DNA of 57,805 bases from Polaromonas sp. (GTDB lineage Bacteria; Pseudomonadota; Gammaproteobacteria; Burkholderiales; Burkholderiaceae_C). Shown piece by piece: positions 25,517 through 34,763 of this stretch (position 1 is the stretch's first letter; each line of letters starts with the position of its first letter). Position numbers and translations under genes: made by a program. The stretch is from contig JAUSDK010000009.1 in the NCBI GenBank assembly GCA_030650875.1, forward strand, positions 1 to 57,805. The letters run 5' to 3'. Below the pieces are notes generated by a model. It searched no databases. It worked only from the letters and a program-made list of their open reading frames with translations, and was not told where the DNA came from.

Positions 25517-26788
25517 ATGAAAGTTGCTATCGTCGGCGCCGGCTGGGCCGGTTGCGCCGCGGCCGTAGAGGCCAAGCGCCTGGGCCACGAAGTCACCGTA
25601 TTTGAAGCCGCACGCACCCCCGGTGGGCGCGCCCGGCGTGTCAGCGCCACCTGGTCAGGCCAGCCGCTCGAACTGGACAACGGCCAGCACATCCTGATTG
25701 GCGCTTATACCGAAACGCTAGGGCTGATGAAAGAGCTCGGCGTCGATGAAGATGAATCTTTTCTGCGTCTGCCGCTGACCATGCAATTCCCCGAAGGCAG
25801 CGGCGTGACGTTGCCCAACTGGCCGGCCCCGCTGGACGCCCTGGCCGGCATCCTGATGGCGCGCGACTGGCCGTGGGCTGACAAGCTGTCGCTGCTCAAG
25901 GTGGCGCTGGGCTGGCAACTTGGCGGGTTCCGGTGCCGCCCGGGGCAATCCGTCAGCGACCTGTGCCGGGGCCTGGCGCCGGGCGCCATGGCGTCGCTGA
26001 TTGAGCCGCTGTGCGTGTCGGCCCTGAACACCCCGGCCGACCGCGCCAGCGGGCAGGTGTTTTTGCGGGTGATGCGCGATTCGCTGTTTGCGCAGAACGG
26101 CGGCTCGAACCTGCTGCTGCCGCACCGGGACCTGAGCGCCCTGCTGCCCGATGCGGCGCTGGCCTGGCTGACGGCGCAAGGCAGCGTGCCTCGCCTGGGT
26201 GTTCGCGTCCAGGCAATTACGGCGACAGCTGCGGGCTGGACCGTCAGCGCCAATAGCCCGGAGGCCTTTGACCGCGTGCTGCTGGCCTGCCCGCCGCACG
26301 AAGCCGCGCGCCTGGTAGCGGGCAGCGGCGTGGCGGCCGACGCCTGGCTGGCGCACGCGCGCGGCCTGCAGCACGAAGCGCTGACCACCGTGTATGCCCA
26401 CGCGCCCGGTGCGCGCCTGGGCCAGCCCATGCTGGCGCTGCGCGCCACCGCCAGCGAACCGGCGCAATTTGTACTGGACCGGGGCCAGCTCGGCGGGCCA
26501 TCCGGTCTGCTGGCCTTTGTCATCAGCGCCAGCAGCGGCGACAGCGCCACGCTGACGCAGCAGGTGCTGGCGCAGGCGGCCCGGCAATTGGGCCTGGGCG
26601 CGCTGCAGGCCGTGCAAACCATTGTGGAAAAGCGCGCCACCTTTGCCTGCACGCCAGGCCTGCAGCGCCCCGCCGCCGAAGTGGCCACTGGCCTGCTGGC
26701 CTGCGGCGACTACATCGCCGGGCCGTATCCGGCCACGCTGGAAGGCGCGGTGCGGTCCGGCCTGGCGGCAGCGCGGCGCTTGCGCTGA
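25517..26788 (+). CDS. hpnE: Hydroxysqualene dehydroxylase HpnE
   Basis: A 423-aa FAD-dependent amine-oxidase/phytoene-desaturase-like flavoprotein that completes squalene synthesis by reducing hydroxysqualene. The N-terminal dinucleotide-binding motif is VAIVGAGWAGCAAAVEAKRLGHEVTVFEA, with the ribose-binding Glu at its end, followed by GGRARRVS. The C-terminal FAD-contact region reads GLLACGDYIAGPYPATLEGAVRSGLAAA. I chose the ATG at 25517, directly before the Rossmann strand; the listed longer start (25478) lies close to a dispersed repeat. It is separated from hpnD by that repeat but probably belongs to the same operon. Confidence 0.94.
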   Translation: MKVAIVGAGWAGCAAAVEAKRLGHEVTVFEAARTPGGRARRVSATWSGQPLELDNGQHILIGAYTETLGLMKELGVDEDESFLRLPLTMQFPEGSGVTLPNWPAPLDALAGILMARDWPWADKLSLLKVALGWQLGGFRCRPGQSVSDLCRGLAPGAMASLIEPLCVSALNTPADRASGQVFLRVMRDSLFAQNGGSNLLLPHRDLSALLPDAALAWLTAQGSVPRLGVRVQAITATAAGWTVSANSPEAFDRVLLACPPHEAARLVAGSGVAADAWLAHARGLQHEALTTVYAHAPGARLGQPMLALRATASEPAQFVLDRGQLGGPSGLLAFVISASSGDSATLTQQVLAQAARQLGLGALQAVQTIVEKRATFACTPGLQRPAAEVATGLLACGDYIAGPYPATLEGAVRSGLAAARRLR

Positions 26789-26879
26789 ATGTTGTCGGTC
26801 TTTAAAAGATGCTATTCAAACTCGGGCGTCCGCGTGGCGCAGCCAAGCCGTAAATCCTGAGTGCCGCAGTGAACCGGTG

Positions 26880-27575
26880 TTAGCGCGCAAATAACGCGCA
26901 CAGCTCGGTCAGCGTGCGCACGGTGGCATGCGGCGCATCGGCATGCGCCCACGCCGCGTCGGCGCGGTTGACCCAGACGGTCTGCATGCCGCAGCCCAGC
27001 GCGCCCAGCACGTCCAGCGCGGCGTCGTCGCCCACATGCAACACCTGCGCGGGCGCCACGCTGGCGGCGCTGGCGGCGGCGTGAAAAATCCGGGGGTCGG
27101 GCTTGCCCACGCCCAGCTGCTGGGCGCTGATGCTGGCCTTGAAATACGCGTCGATGCCAATGCGCGCGATGTCGGCATTGCCATTGGACAGCGCCACCAG
27201 CGGAAAGCGGCTGGACAAAAATGCCAGTGACTCCAGCGCGTCGTCAAACAAGTCAACCCGGTGGCGCTCGGCAAAAAACACCTCGAAGGCCGGTGCGGCC
27301 AACTGCTGGTCTTCACCGGACTGCTGCAGCGCAAGCCGGATCATCTCGCAGCGAATGGCGCTCAGGTTGTGCGCCAGTTCAGGCCGGGCCTGCGTCACTT
27401 GCGTGCGCACCGCCTGCCGCACCGCCGGATCGGCGAACGACACGGCGGTCTGCGGCGCGTGCCGGGCCAGCCAGTGGCCGAGCGCTTTTTCAGCCCGGGC
27501 TATGGTCGGCCAGATCGGCCACAAGGTGTCGTCCAGATCCAGGGAAATCGCTTTGATGTTGTTCAGGTCCAGCAT
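26880..27575 (-). CDS. HAD-superfamily phosphatase (YigB-like)
   Basis: A 231-aa HAD subfamily IA hydrolase. Motif I is SLDLDDTLW (nucleophile and acid/base aspartates), motif II LVALSNGNAD, motif III the lysine in GVGKPDPRIF, and motif IV VGDDAALDVLGA. It resembles E. coli YigB, which dephosphorylates a flavin-synthesis intermediate and FMN; the true substrate here is unproven. I chose the ATG at 27575 (MLDLNNIKAISLDLDDT); an ATG at 27596 would overlap the divergent hemH start. It converges with hpnE and is divergent from hemH across about 20 bp. Confidence 0.9.
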   Translation of the reverse strand: MLDLNNIKAISLDLDDTLWPIWPTIARAEKALGHWLARHAPQTAVSFADPAVRQAVRTQVTQARPELAHNLSAIRCEMIRLALQQSGEDQQLAAPAFEVFFAERHRVDLFDDALESLAFLSSRFPLVALSNGNADIARIGIDAYFKASISAQQLGVGKPDPRIFHAAASAASVAPAQVLHVGDDAALDVLGALGCGMQTVWVNRADAAWAHADAPHATVRTLTELCALFAR

Positions 27576-27594
27576 AGGTAGGCGAGAATAACCC

Positions 27595-28698
27595 ATGTCT
27601 TTTTCGCCCGAACCCACCCACACCCATGGCGCCCGCCCGGCCGCCACGTCCAGCACCGCCATTCTTTTGTGTAACCTGGGCACGCCCGACGCGCCCACTG
27701 CACCGGCCGTGCGGCGCTACCTGGCGGAATTTTTGAGCGACACGCGCGTGGTGGAAATTCCCAAGGCGCTCTGGTGGCTGATCCTGCACGGCATCATCCT
27801 GCGCACGCGGCCCAAAAAGTCGGCCGCCAAGTACGCCAGCATCTGGACCAGCGAAGGCTCTCCGCTCAAGGTCTGGACGCAGAAACAGGCCCTGATGCTG
27901 CGCGGCTACCTGGGCGTGCGCGGCCACACGGTGGAGGTTCGCTACGCCATGCGCTACGGCAACCCGTCGATTGCCTCGCAGCTGGACCAACTCAAGGCAG
28001 ACGGGGTCACGCGCGTGCTGATCCTGCCGTCTTACCCGCAGTACAGCGGCACCACCACTGCCAGCGTGTTTGACGCGGTGTACAGCTGGGCCGCCAAGGT
28101 GCGCCGGATTCCCGAGTTTCGTTTCATCAACAACTACCACGACGCGCCCGGCTACATTGCCGCGCTGGCCGACAAGATCCGCGCGCACTGGCAGCAAAAC
28201 GGCCAGACCGAGCAACTGGTGATGAGCTTTCACGGCGTGCCCGAACGGACGCTGCTGCTGGGCGATACCTACCACTGCGAATGCTACAAGACCGCGCGCC
28301 TGCTGGCCGAGCAACTCGGGCTAGCCAAAGACCGCTACAAAGTCACCTTCCAGTCGCGTTTCGGCAAAGCCAAATGGCTGCAGCCCTACACCGAGCCGAC
28401 GCTGATCAAAATGGCGCAATCAGGCGTGAAAAGCGTCGATGTGGTGTGCCCGGGGTTTATTGGCGACTGCCTGGAAACACTGGAAGAAATCTCGATGGAA
28501 GCGCGCCACGCCTTTCTGGAGGCCGGCGGCAAGACCTTTCACTACATCGAATGCCTGAACGACAGCCCGAAGTGGATTGCCGCGATGGCTGACCTGAGCA
28601 TTCAGCACCTGGGCGGCTGGCCCACACAGACCGGACCCGACGAGGCCGCGCTGGCCGCCTCGCGCGCCGCCGCGCTGACGCTAGGGGCCAAACAGTAG
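27595..28698 (+). CDS. hemH: Ferrochelatase
   Basis: The protein inserts iron into protoporphyrin IX in the last step of protoheme synthesis. It is 367 aa, typical for proteobacterial HemH. The catalytic histidine lies in VMSFHGVPERT, and the conserved stretch VTFQSRFGKAKWLQPYTEP and the conserved acidic region near CPGFIGDCLETLEEI are intact. The opening AILLCNLGTPDAPTAPAVRRYLAEFL is the family's N-terminal signature. It starts very close to the divergent HAD gene, so the two must share an overlapping promoter region. It converges with tctA, with 37 bp between the stops. Confidence 0.97.
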   Translation: MSFSPEPTHTHGARPAATSSTAILLCNLGTPDAPTAPAVRRYLAEFLSDTRVVEIPKALWWLILHGIILRTRPKKSAAKYASIWTSEGSPLKVWTQKQALMLRGYLGVRGHTVEVRYAMRYGNPSIASQLDQLKADGVTRVLILPSYPQYSGTTTASVFDAVYSWAAKVRRIPEFRFINNYHDAPGYIAALADKIRAHWQQNGQTEQLVMSFHGVPERTLLLGDTYHCECYKTARLLAEQLGLAKDRYKVTFQSRFGKAKWLQPYTEPTLIKMAQSGVKSVDVVCPGFIGDCLETLEEISMEARHAFLEAGGKTFHYIECLNDSPKWIAAMADLSIQHLGGWPTQTGPDEAALAASRAAALTLGAKQ

Positions 28699-28735
28699 CT
28701 CGTGGGTCTCCCGGCGCCAGCGCGTTGTGCGGCGT

Positions 28736-30232
28736 TCAGGCCAGGCCGCGGCGCGCTGACCAATGCTTGGCCAGGCGCGGCAACACCAGCACGGCCACCA
28801 CCACGACGAGCAGCACTGCCGACATCGGCCGCTCGATGAAGACCGTCCACCGGCCTTCGCCAATTGACAGGGCATTGCGCATCTGGGCCTCGGCCATGGG
28901 GCCCAGAATCATGCCCACGATGACCGGCGCGGTCGGGAAATCGTAGCGGCGCATCAGGATGCCCACCAGGCCAATGCCGTACATCAAAAACAAGTCGAAC
29001 GAGCTTTGCCGCATGCCATAGACGCCCACCGTGGCAAAAATCAAAATGCCGGCGTAGAGCTGGGAGCGGGGAATCTTCAACAGCTTGACCCAGAGCCCGA
29101 CCATGGGCAGGTTCAGCACCAGCAGCATCACGTTGCCGATGTAGAGTGAAGCGATCAGCGCCCATACCAGCGCTGAAGAGGTTTCAAACAGCTGGGGGCC
29201 GGCCTGAATGCCGTAGTTTTGCAGGGCGCTCAGCAAGATCGCCGCCGTCACCGACGTCGGGATGCCCAGCGTGAGCAGCGGCACCAGCGTGGCGGTCACG
29301 GCTGCGTTGTTGGCGGCTTCGGGACCGGCCACGCCTTCAATCGCGCCGGTGGTGCCAAACTCTTCCTTGTGCCTGGACAGCTTGCGTTCGGTGGCATAGC
29401 TCAAGAATGTCGGGATTTCCGAGCCCCCCGCCGGAATGGTGCCAAACGGAAAACCAATGGCTGTGCCGCGCAGCCATGCCGGCCACGAGCGGCGCCACTC
29501 CGAGCCGGTCATGTGCACACGGGTGACCTTGTTCATGGACTGCACACTGCGGCCTTCGTAGAGCGCGTTGTAAAGCGCCTCGCCCACGGCAAACAGGCCC
29601 ACAGCCACCAGCACCACTTCAATACCGTCCAGAAATTCAGGAACGCCTGCGGTGTAGCGCACCTGGCCGGTGATCTGGTCCAGCCCGATCAGGCCAATCG
29701 CCAGGCCCAGAAAAAGCGCCGTCATGCCGCGCAAGGTGCTTTTTCCCAGCACCGCGCTGACCGTGATGAAGGCCAGCAGCATCAGGCAAAAATATTCAGG
29801 CGGGCCGAGCTTGACGGCAAACTGCGCCAGCACCGGCGCAAACAGCGTGACCAGTACCGTGGCCACCGTACCGGCCACAAACGAGCCAATCGCCGCCGTG
29901 GCCAGCGCCGCCCCGGCCCGGCCGTTCTTGGCCATCTTGAAGCCTTCAAGCGCCGTCACCATGGTGCCGGTTTCGCCCGGTGTGTTGAGCAAAATGGAGG
30001 TGGTCGAGCCGCCGTACATGGCGCCGTAGTAAATGCCGGCAAAAAAGATCATCGAGGCCGTGGGTTCGACCTGCGTGGTGATGGGCAGCAACATGGCCAC
30101 CGTCACGGCGGGGCCCAGGCCGGGCAGCACGCCAATGGCCGTGCCAATGGCGCAGCCCACAAAGGCCCACAGCAAATTAATGGGCGTGCCGGCCGTGACA
30201 AAGCCGCCAATGAGGTTGTTCCAGATATCCAT
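28736..30232 (-). CDS. tctA: Tripartite tricarboxylate transporter large permease TctA
   Basis: A 498-aa inner-membrane protein with about 12 hydrophobic segments. The TctA signatures are present: the N-terminal [25 protein letters not shown] and [21 protein letters not shown], and in the second half [27 protein letters not shown]. It moves the substrate delivered by TctC, with TctB, using an ion gradient. It is the last gene of tctCBA, 24 bp after tctB. The family imports tricarboxylates or other carboxylates; the substrate cannot be fixed from sequence, although the divergent tctDE supports citrate-type tricarboxylate uptake. Confidence 0.95.
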   Translation of the reverse strand: MDIWNNLIGGFVTAGTPINLLWAFVGCAIGTAIGVLPGLGPAVTVAMLLPITTQVEPTASMIFFAGIYYGAMYGGSTTSILLNTPGETGTMVTALEGFKMAKNGRAGAALATAAIGSFVAGTVATVLVTLFAPVLAQFAVKLGPPEYFCLMLLAFITVSAVLGKSTLRGMTALFLGLAIGLIGLDQITGQVRYTAGVPEFLDGIEVVLVAVGLFAVGEALYNALYEGRSVQSMNKVTRVHMTGSEWRRSWPAWLRGTAIGFPFGTIPAGGSEIPTFLSYATERKLSRHKEEFGTTGAIEGVAGPEAANNAAVTATLVPLLTLGIPTSVTAAILLSALQNYGIQAGPQLFETSSALVWALIASLYIGNVMLLVLNLPMVGLWVKLLKIPRSQLYAGILIFATVGVYGMRQSSFDLFLMYGIGLVGILMRRYDFPTAPVIVGMILGPMAEAQMRNALSIGEGRWTVFIERPMSAVLLVVVVAVLVLPRLAKHWSARRGLA

Positions 30233-30256
30233 GTCGGTCTCTCGGGGGGTTTGTAG

Positions 30257-30781
30257 TTACAGCCAGCCGGAACTGGTCAGGCCGGGCAGATTGATCGCCA
30301 GCACCTTGGAAAACATCCAGAACACCGGCGCAGCAATCAGCATGCCGGTGGCCGCATCGACCAGGGTCTGGCGCACCGAGCCGGCAGCCCGGCCTTCGGA
30401 AATACGCAAGCCGCGCACCGCCAGCACAAAGCACAAGGCGCAACTCAGAACAAAACCGATGCGGGTGATCAGCGCTGCGTTGCCCAGCACCCCGGCCGAC
30501 ACCCACGCCAGCGCAGTCCAGTCACCGGTGGCGGCACCGGACGGTTCCTCCAGATCGCGAAAGCCGCCGCTGCGGGCCTCCCAGATCAGCCAGACGCCGC
30601 ACACCAGCAGCGCCGCCGACACCAGCCAGGGCAAGAAATTGGGCCCCACGCCGGCATAGCCCGCGTTTGACGAGATTGACAGGGCGCCATACGCGAGCAC
30701 GGCGGCGACGAACACCGCACCGGCGCCGATCAGGGTTTGCGGCAAGACGTCAGGGGGAGAATTTGGCGAAATGGTGGACAT
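30257..30781 (-). CDS. tctB: Tripartite tricarboxylate transporter small subunit TctB
   Basis: A 174-aa membrane protein with four hydrophobic segments: about residues 20-40 (LIGAGAVFVAAVLAYGALSI), 55-75, 95-115 and 135-160. This is the TctB topology. I chose the ATG at 30781 because GAGGG lies about 5 bp upstream; the ORF to 30793 has no such site. TctB is the small partner of TctA, and its sequence is always poorly conserved, so the call rests mainly on length, topology and position between tctC and tctA. Confidence 0.92.
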   Translation of the reverse strand: MSTISPNSPPDVLPQTLIGAGAVFVAAVLAYGALSISSNAGYAGVGPNFLPWLVSAALLVCGVWLIWEARSGGFRDLEEPSGAATGDWTALAWVSAGVLGNAALITRIGFVLSCALCFVLAVRGLRISEGRAAGSVRQTLVDAATGMLIAAPVFWMFSKVLAINLPGLTSSGWL

Positions 30782-30863
30782 AAAAACCCTCAAAAAAGAA
30801 AAAGGGCCGGGCCGGCCCCAATGGTGCCAAGCTCAGCCCTGCCGGGGCCGCTGCAGCGGGCTA

Positions 30864-31823
30864 CTACACCATGCCGGCTTTCACCATGGTGGCGCGCAGA
30901 GACGCGAAGTCGTTGTCCACAAAGGCTTCGAACTCCGGGCCCGCCAGCAGCGCAGAGGTCCAGTTGTTGGCTTGCAGCGCTTGCGCCCAGGCCTTGGATT
31001 TGGTGGCCTGCACCACCATGTCGGTCAGCGCCTTGCGCTGGGCGGGCGTGATACCTGCCGCGCCATACACCCCGCGCCAGTTGCCGATCTCGACATTGAT
31101 GCCCTGCTCCTTGAGCGTGGGCACGTCGATCCCCTTGACGCGCGTGCCGGACGTGATGCCGATGGGGCGCATCTTGCCGCTGCTGATGTACTGCGCAAAC
31201 TCGCTGTAGCCGCTGCCGCCCACGGTGACATTGCCACCCAGGATGGCGGCCACAGCCTCGCCACCGCCGCGAAACGGCACGTAGTTGATCTTGGCGGCAT
31301 CAACCCCCACTTCGCGGGCGATCATGGCGGCTGCAACGTGTTCTGTGGAACCGCGTGAACCACCGCCCCACTTCACGCTGCCCGGGTCTTTCTTCATCTG
31401 CTCAACCACGTCTTTCATGGTTTTGAACGGCGAATTCTCGGGCAACACGAACACGCCGTATTCGGTGGTCAGGCGCGCAATCGGCGTGACCTGGCTCAGG
31501 GCCACAGGCGGCTTGCTGGCGATCATGCCGCCCAGCATCACGGCGCCCATCACCATCAGCGCATTGGGGTCGCCCTTGCTGGCGTTGTAGAACTGGGCCA
31601 GTCCCAGCACGCCGGCGGCACCGCCCTTGTTTTCGTAGGTCACGGTGCTGGCTACGCCTGCGTCCTGCAAGGCCTTGCCCAGGGCGCGGCCCGTGGCGTC
31701 CCAGCCGCCGCCCGGGTTGGCGGGAATCATCATCTTGATGTTGGCTGCGGCAAAGGCGCTCAGCGGCAAACTGCCAGCCGCCGCAAATGCGGCCAGGGAT
31801 TTCAAAAAGGTATCGCGACGCAT
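30864..31823 (-). CDS. tctC: Tripartite tricarboxylate transporter receptor TctC
   Basis: A 319-aa periplasmic substrate-binding protein with a signal peptide (MRRDTFLKSLAAFAAAGSLPLSAFAAA). The Bug/TctC fold is shown by IKMMIPANPGGGWDATGRALGKAL, where the first ligand loop lies. AAGGAG sits 7 bp before the ATG at 31823. It is the first gene of tctCBA and divergent from tctDE across about 170 bp, which should hold the TctD-controlled promoter. Confidence 0.95.
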   Translation of the reverse strand: MRRDTFLKSLAAFAAAGSLPLSAFAAANIKMMIPANPGGGWDATGRALGKALQDAGVASTVTYENKGGAAGVLGLAQFYNASKGDPNALMVMGAVMLGGMIASKPPVALSQVTPIARLTTEYGVFVLPENSPFKTMKDVVEQMKKDPGSVKWGGGSRGSTEHVAAAMIAREVGVDAAKINYVPFRGGGEAVAAILGGNVTVGGSGYSEFAQYISSGKMRPIGITSGTRVKGIDVPTLKEQGINVEIGNWRGVYGAAGITPAQRKALTDMVVQATKSKAWAQALQANNWTSALLAGPEFEAFVDNDFASLRATMVKAGMV

Positions 31824-31991
31824 GGGTGTCTCCTTAAGGCTTTGATTGAATTGACGTGCTTATCATGCGTCTTCAAGCTGTCATCCGGCTGTCCAAACCA
31901 TCAGGGAAACTACCAATGCCCGGCGATTTTTTCATCCGCGCAGGTGCGCGCCTGACGCTTTGACCGGGACAATCGCGTGATGCTGCCCACC

Positions 31992-32681
31992 ATGAAACTC
32001 CTGCTCGTTGAAGACAACGTCTCCATGCACACCGCGCTGCAGCGCACGCTGTCGCGGCGCGGCATGGATGTGACCGTCTGCGCCGACGGCCGGCTGGCGC
32101 TGGCACGCTGGCAGTCCTTCATGCCCGATGTGGTCGTGCTGGACCTGACGCTGCCCGGACTGGACGGGCTGCAGGTACTGCAGCAGGCCCGCGCTGCAGG
32201 GCTGGCCACGCCCGTATTGATCCTGACGGCACGCGGCACGGTGGGCGACCGCATCATCGGCCTCAATTCAGGTGCCGATGACTACCTGCCCAAGCCGTTT
32301 GACCTGGACGAGCTGGAAGCCAGAATACGGGCGCTGGCGCGTCGCTCGGCGGCGCGCGATGCGTTGCGCAGCGAACCGCGGACGGTGACACAAGTGCTGG
32401 GCCAGCTTCGCTACGAAAAGCACACCGGCGCGATTTACCTGTGCGATGAGGTGCTTGATCTGGCACCGCGCGAGCTGGCGCTGCTGCAAGCCCTGATGAG
32501 CAAGCCCGGCCACGCGGTGTCGAAAGAGCGGCTGTTTGAACTGGTCTTTCCGGGCGAGGCAGAAGTGCATTACGAAGCCATTGAAGTCGTGGTCTACCGC
32601 CTGCGAAAAAGGCTGCTGAACACCGGCATGCTGCTGATCACGCTGCGCGGTCTCGGCTATTTACTCAAGGCAACGCCATGA
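31992..32681 (+). CDS. tctD: Response regulator TctD (OmpR family)
   Basis: A 229-aa two-component regulator. The receiver domain (residues 1-115) has the acidic pocket LLLVEDN, the phosphoacceptor aspartate in VVVLDLTLPGLDG (about D51), the TAR switch and the lysine in GADDYLPKPFDL. The C-terminal winged helix DNA-binding domain ends in VVVYRLRKRLL and LRGLGYLL. I chose the ATG at 31992; an ATG at 31980 (MLPTMKLL) is also possible, and neither has a clear ribosome site. It probably activates the divergent tctCBA when the kinase senses tricarboxylates. Confidence 0.93.
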   Translation: MKLLLVEDNVSMHTALQRTLSRRGMDVTVCADGRLALARWQSFMPDVVVLDLTLPGLDGLQVLQQARAAGLATPVLILTARGTVGDRIIGLNSGADDYLPKPFDLDELEARIRALARRSAARDALRSEPRTVTQVLGQLRYEKHTGAIYLCDEVLDLAPRELALLQALMSKPGHAVSKERLFELVFPGEAEVHYEAIEVVVYRLRKRLLNTGMLLITLRGLGYLLKATP

Positions 32682-34150
32682 GCCTTGAAGCGCCGCCGCA
32701 GACGGGCAAGGGGGACGGCCGCGCGGGCGCCCTGTCCCTTCGCCGCTACCTGCTGGCAGGCATCTTGCTGCCGGTCGCCGTGTTTCTGATGGTCAACACG
32801 GTGCTGTTGTACCGCAGCGCGCTGGACGCCGCCGACACGGCCTACGACAGAACCTTGCTGGCATCTGCAAAGACCCTGGCGGAACTGCTGGAGGCCACGG
32901 GCACCGGCGATGCCGTGCGCCTGAAAGCCACCGTCGCCTACTCGGCGCTGGAGGCCTTTGAGGCCGACAACCGCAGCCGGATTTTCTACAAGGTCACGGG
33001 GTTTCAGGGTGAAACCGTGCTGGGCTTCGAGGATCTGCCCGCGTGGCGCGGCAAGTTGCCGGAACAGGGCATCTACGCAGCGCTGGTCGACTTCTACGAC
33101 GACCACTACCTCGGGGACGAAGTGCGGGTGGCTGTGCTGCTGCAGCCCGTGGTCGGCCCCGGGGGGTTCGGCATGGCACGCATCCAGGTGGCCGAAACGC
33201 TGGAGTTAAGACAGACGCTGGCACGCGAAATTCTGGTCGATACCCTGTGGCACCAGGCCGTGCTGATTGCGGTGATTGGACTGGTGGTGATCGTGGTGGT
33301 GCAGCGCGCCACGCGGCCGGTGCGCGCCCTGAGCGCCCGCCTGACGGCGCGGCCCGAAAGCGACCTGACCCCCATCAAGGCACCCGATGCACCGCGCGAG
33401 TTACGCCCGCTGATTGACGCCACCAACCAGGTCATGCTGCGGCTGCAGCATCTGCTGGAGCACCAAAAGCGCTTTGTGCGCGATGCGTCGCACCAATTGC
33501 GCACGCCGCTGGCGGTCCTGAAAATCCAGGTCCAGTCGGCCTTGCGCGGCGACATCGCGCCCCGCGAGGCACTCCTGGAAATCAATGAAACCGTGGACAG
33601 GGCCACCTTGCTGGCCAACCAGATGCTGGCGCTGGCCAAAGTCGAGCAACTGCGCCAGCAAGCACATTTGCAGCCTGCCGACATGACTGCCACCCTGCGC
33701 GCGGTCGCGCTGGACCTGGCACCGCTGATTGCAGAGAAAGAACTGGAATTTGACATCGAAACCGTCCCCGCGATGGTCAACGCCCACGAATGGATGCTCG
33801 GCGAACTCTGCCGCAACCTGCTGCACAACGCCATCAAGAACAGTGACACCGGCGGCGCCCTGACCGTGCGAATCGTCACCGACACGCGCTATCTGGCACT
33901 GACCGTCAGCGACAGCGGTCCCGGCATTTCAGCCGAACTCGCGACGCGCCTGTTCCAGCCCTTTTCGGCAGGCAACGTGCGCCACGGCTCCGGCCTGGGC
34001 CTGGCCATTTGCCGGGAAATCACCGTGGCCCTGGGCGGCAGCATTTCGCTGGACAACCGGATGCATCCGGGCCAGGCTGGCCGGGTTGCGGGTCTGGACG
34101 CCACCGTACGCCTGCCACTGATTGCAGTTAAGGATGAAAATAGCGCCTGA
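32678..34150 (+). CDS. tctE: Sensor histidine kinase TctE
   Basis: A 490-aa inner-membrane kinase. Two transmembrane segments (about residues 27-47 and 192-210) enclose a periplasmic sensor domain of the two-component-sensor N-terminal type. The HisKA motif is FVRDASHQLRTPLAVL (about H275), and the ATPase domain has the N box NLLHNAIKNS, G1 VSDSGPGIS and G2 GSGLGLAI. The ATG overlaps the tctD stop by 4 bp (ATGA), so translation is coupled. Partner of TctD; the ligand is presumably the carboxylate imported by TctABC. Confidence 0.94.
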   Translation: MSLEAPPQTGKGDGRAGALSLRRYLLAGILLPVAVFLMVNTVLLYRSALDAADTAYDRTLLASAKTLAELLEATGTGDAVRLKATVAYSALEAFEADNRSRIFYKVTGFQGETVLGFEDLPAWRGKLPEQGIYAALVDFYDDHYLGDEVRVAVLLQPVVGPGGFGMARIQVAETLELRQTLAREILVDTLWHQAVLIAVIGLVVIVVVQRATRPVRALSARLTARPESDLTPIKAPDAPRELRPLIDATNQVMLRLQHLLEHQKRFVRDASHQLRTPLAVLKIQVQSALRGDIAPREALLEINETVDRATLLANQMLALAKVEQLRQQAHLQPADMTATLRAVALDLAPLIAEKELEFDIETVPAMVNAHEWMLGELCRNLLHNAIKNSDTGGALTVRIVTDTRYLALTVSDSGPGISAELATRLFQPFSAGNVRHGSGLGLAICREITVALGGSISLDNRMHPGQAGRVAGLDATVRLPLIAVKDENSA

Positions 34151-34554
34151 TGGAAAAACTACGTATCGACAAATGGCTGTGGGCCGCCCGCTTTTACAAA
34201 ACCCGTTCACTGGCGGTGGATGAGATCGACAAGGGACGCGTGCGCATCAACGACCAGGAGGCCAAGCCGTCCCGCGAGGTCAAGGTAGGCGACACCGTCA
34301 CCCTGCGGCAAGGCCCGGTGATTCGCACGCTGGTGGTGCGCGGCATCAGCAGCCAGCGCGGCGCAGCACCCGTGGCGCAGCAGCTTTATGAAGAAACCGA
34401 GGAAAGCCTGCGCCGAAAAGCCGAAGCCGCCGAGCAGCGCCGGCTGGGGAGCGAGCCCGCCAGCAGCCAGGAACACGGACGCCCCACAAAACGCGACCGC
34501 CGCACCATAGACAAAGCCTGGAACAGCCGCTGGAGCGCATCGATTGACCCGTAA
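34150..34554 (+). CDS. hslR: S4-domain RNA-binding protein, Hsp15-like
   Basis: A 134-aa protein with an N-terminal S4 RNA-binding domain (MEKLRIDKWLWAARFYKTRSLAVDEIDKGRVRIN, residues 1-34) and a charged, Arg/Lys/Glu-rich C-terminal tail (SLRRKAEAAEQRRL; GRPTKRDRRTIDKAW). E. coli Hsp15 has the same length (133 aa) and plan and recycles 50S subunits carrying stalled nascent chains. Its start overlaps the tctE stop by one base (TGATG), so it is translated from the tctDE messenger, an unexpected partner for a ribosome-rescue protein. Confidence 0.92.
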   Translation: MEKLRIDKWLWAARFYKTRSLAVDEIDKGRVRINDQEAKPSREVKVGDTVTLRQGPVIRTLVVRGISSQRGAAPVAQQLYEETEESLRRKAEAAEQRRLGSEPASSQEHGRPTKRDRRTIDKAWNSRWSASIDP

Positions 34555-34763
34555 TGTGCTGCTATTTTTTTTTAGCAAAACTACTCTTTATCTATTGGGT
34601 CGCTCTCAAATTCCTGGCGCACAAGTCGGGCTTAGAAGCTGAGACCCACCTTTTTTTTCGCTTGCCCTGCTGCCGCGCACGCAGAGCCCAATGCCAACGA
34701 GCAACACCGGACGGCGCCCTTGCGGGGGCTGTTGGCCCGCTTTGAGTTTCAGGAGAAAACCCC

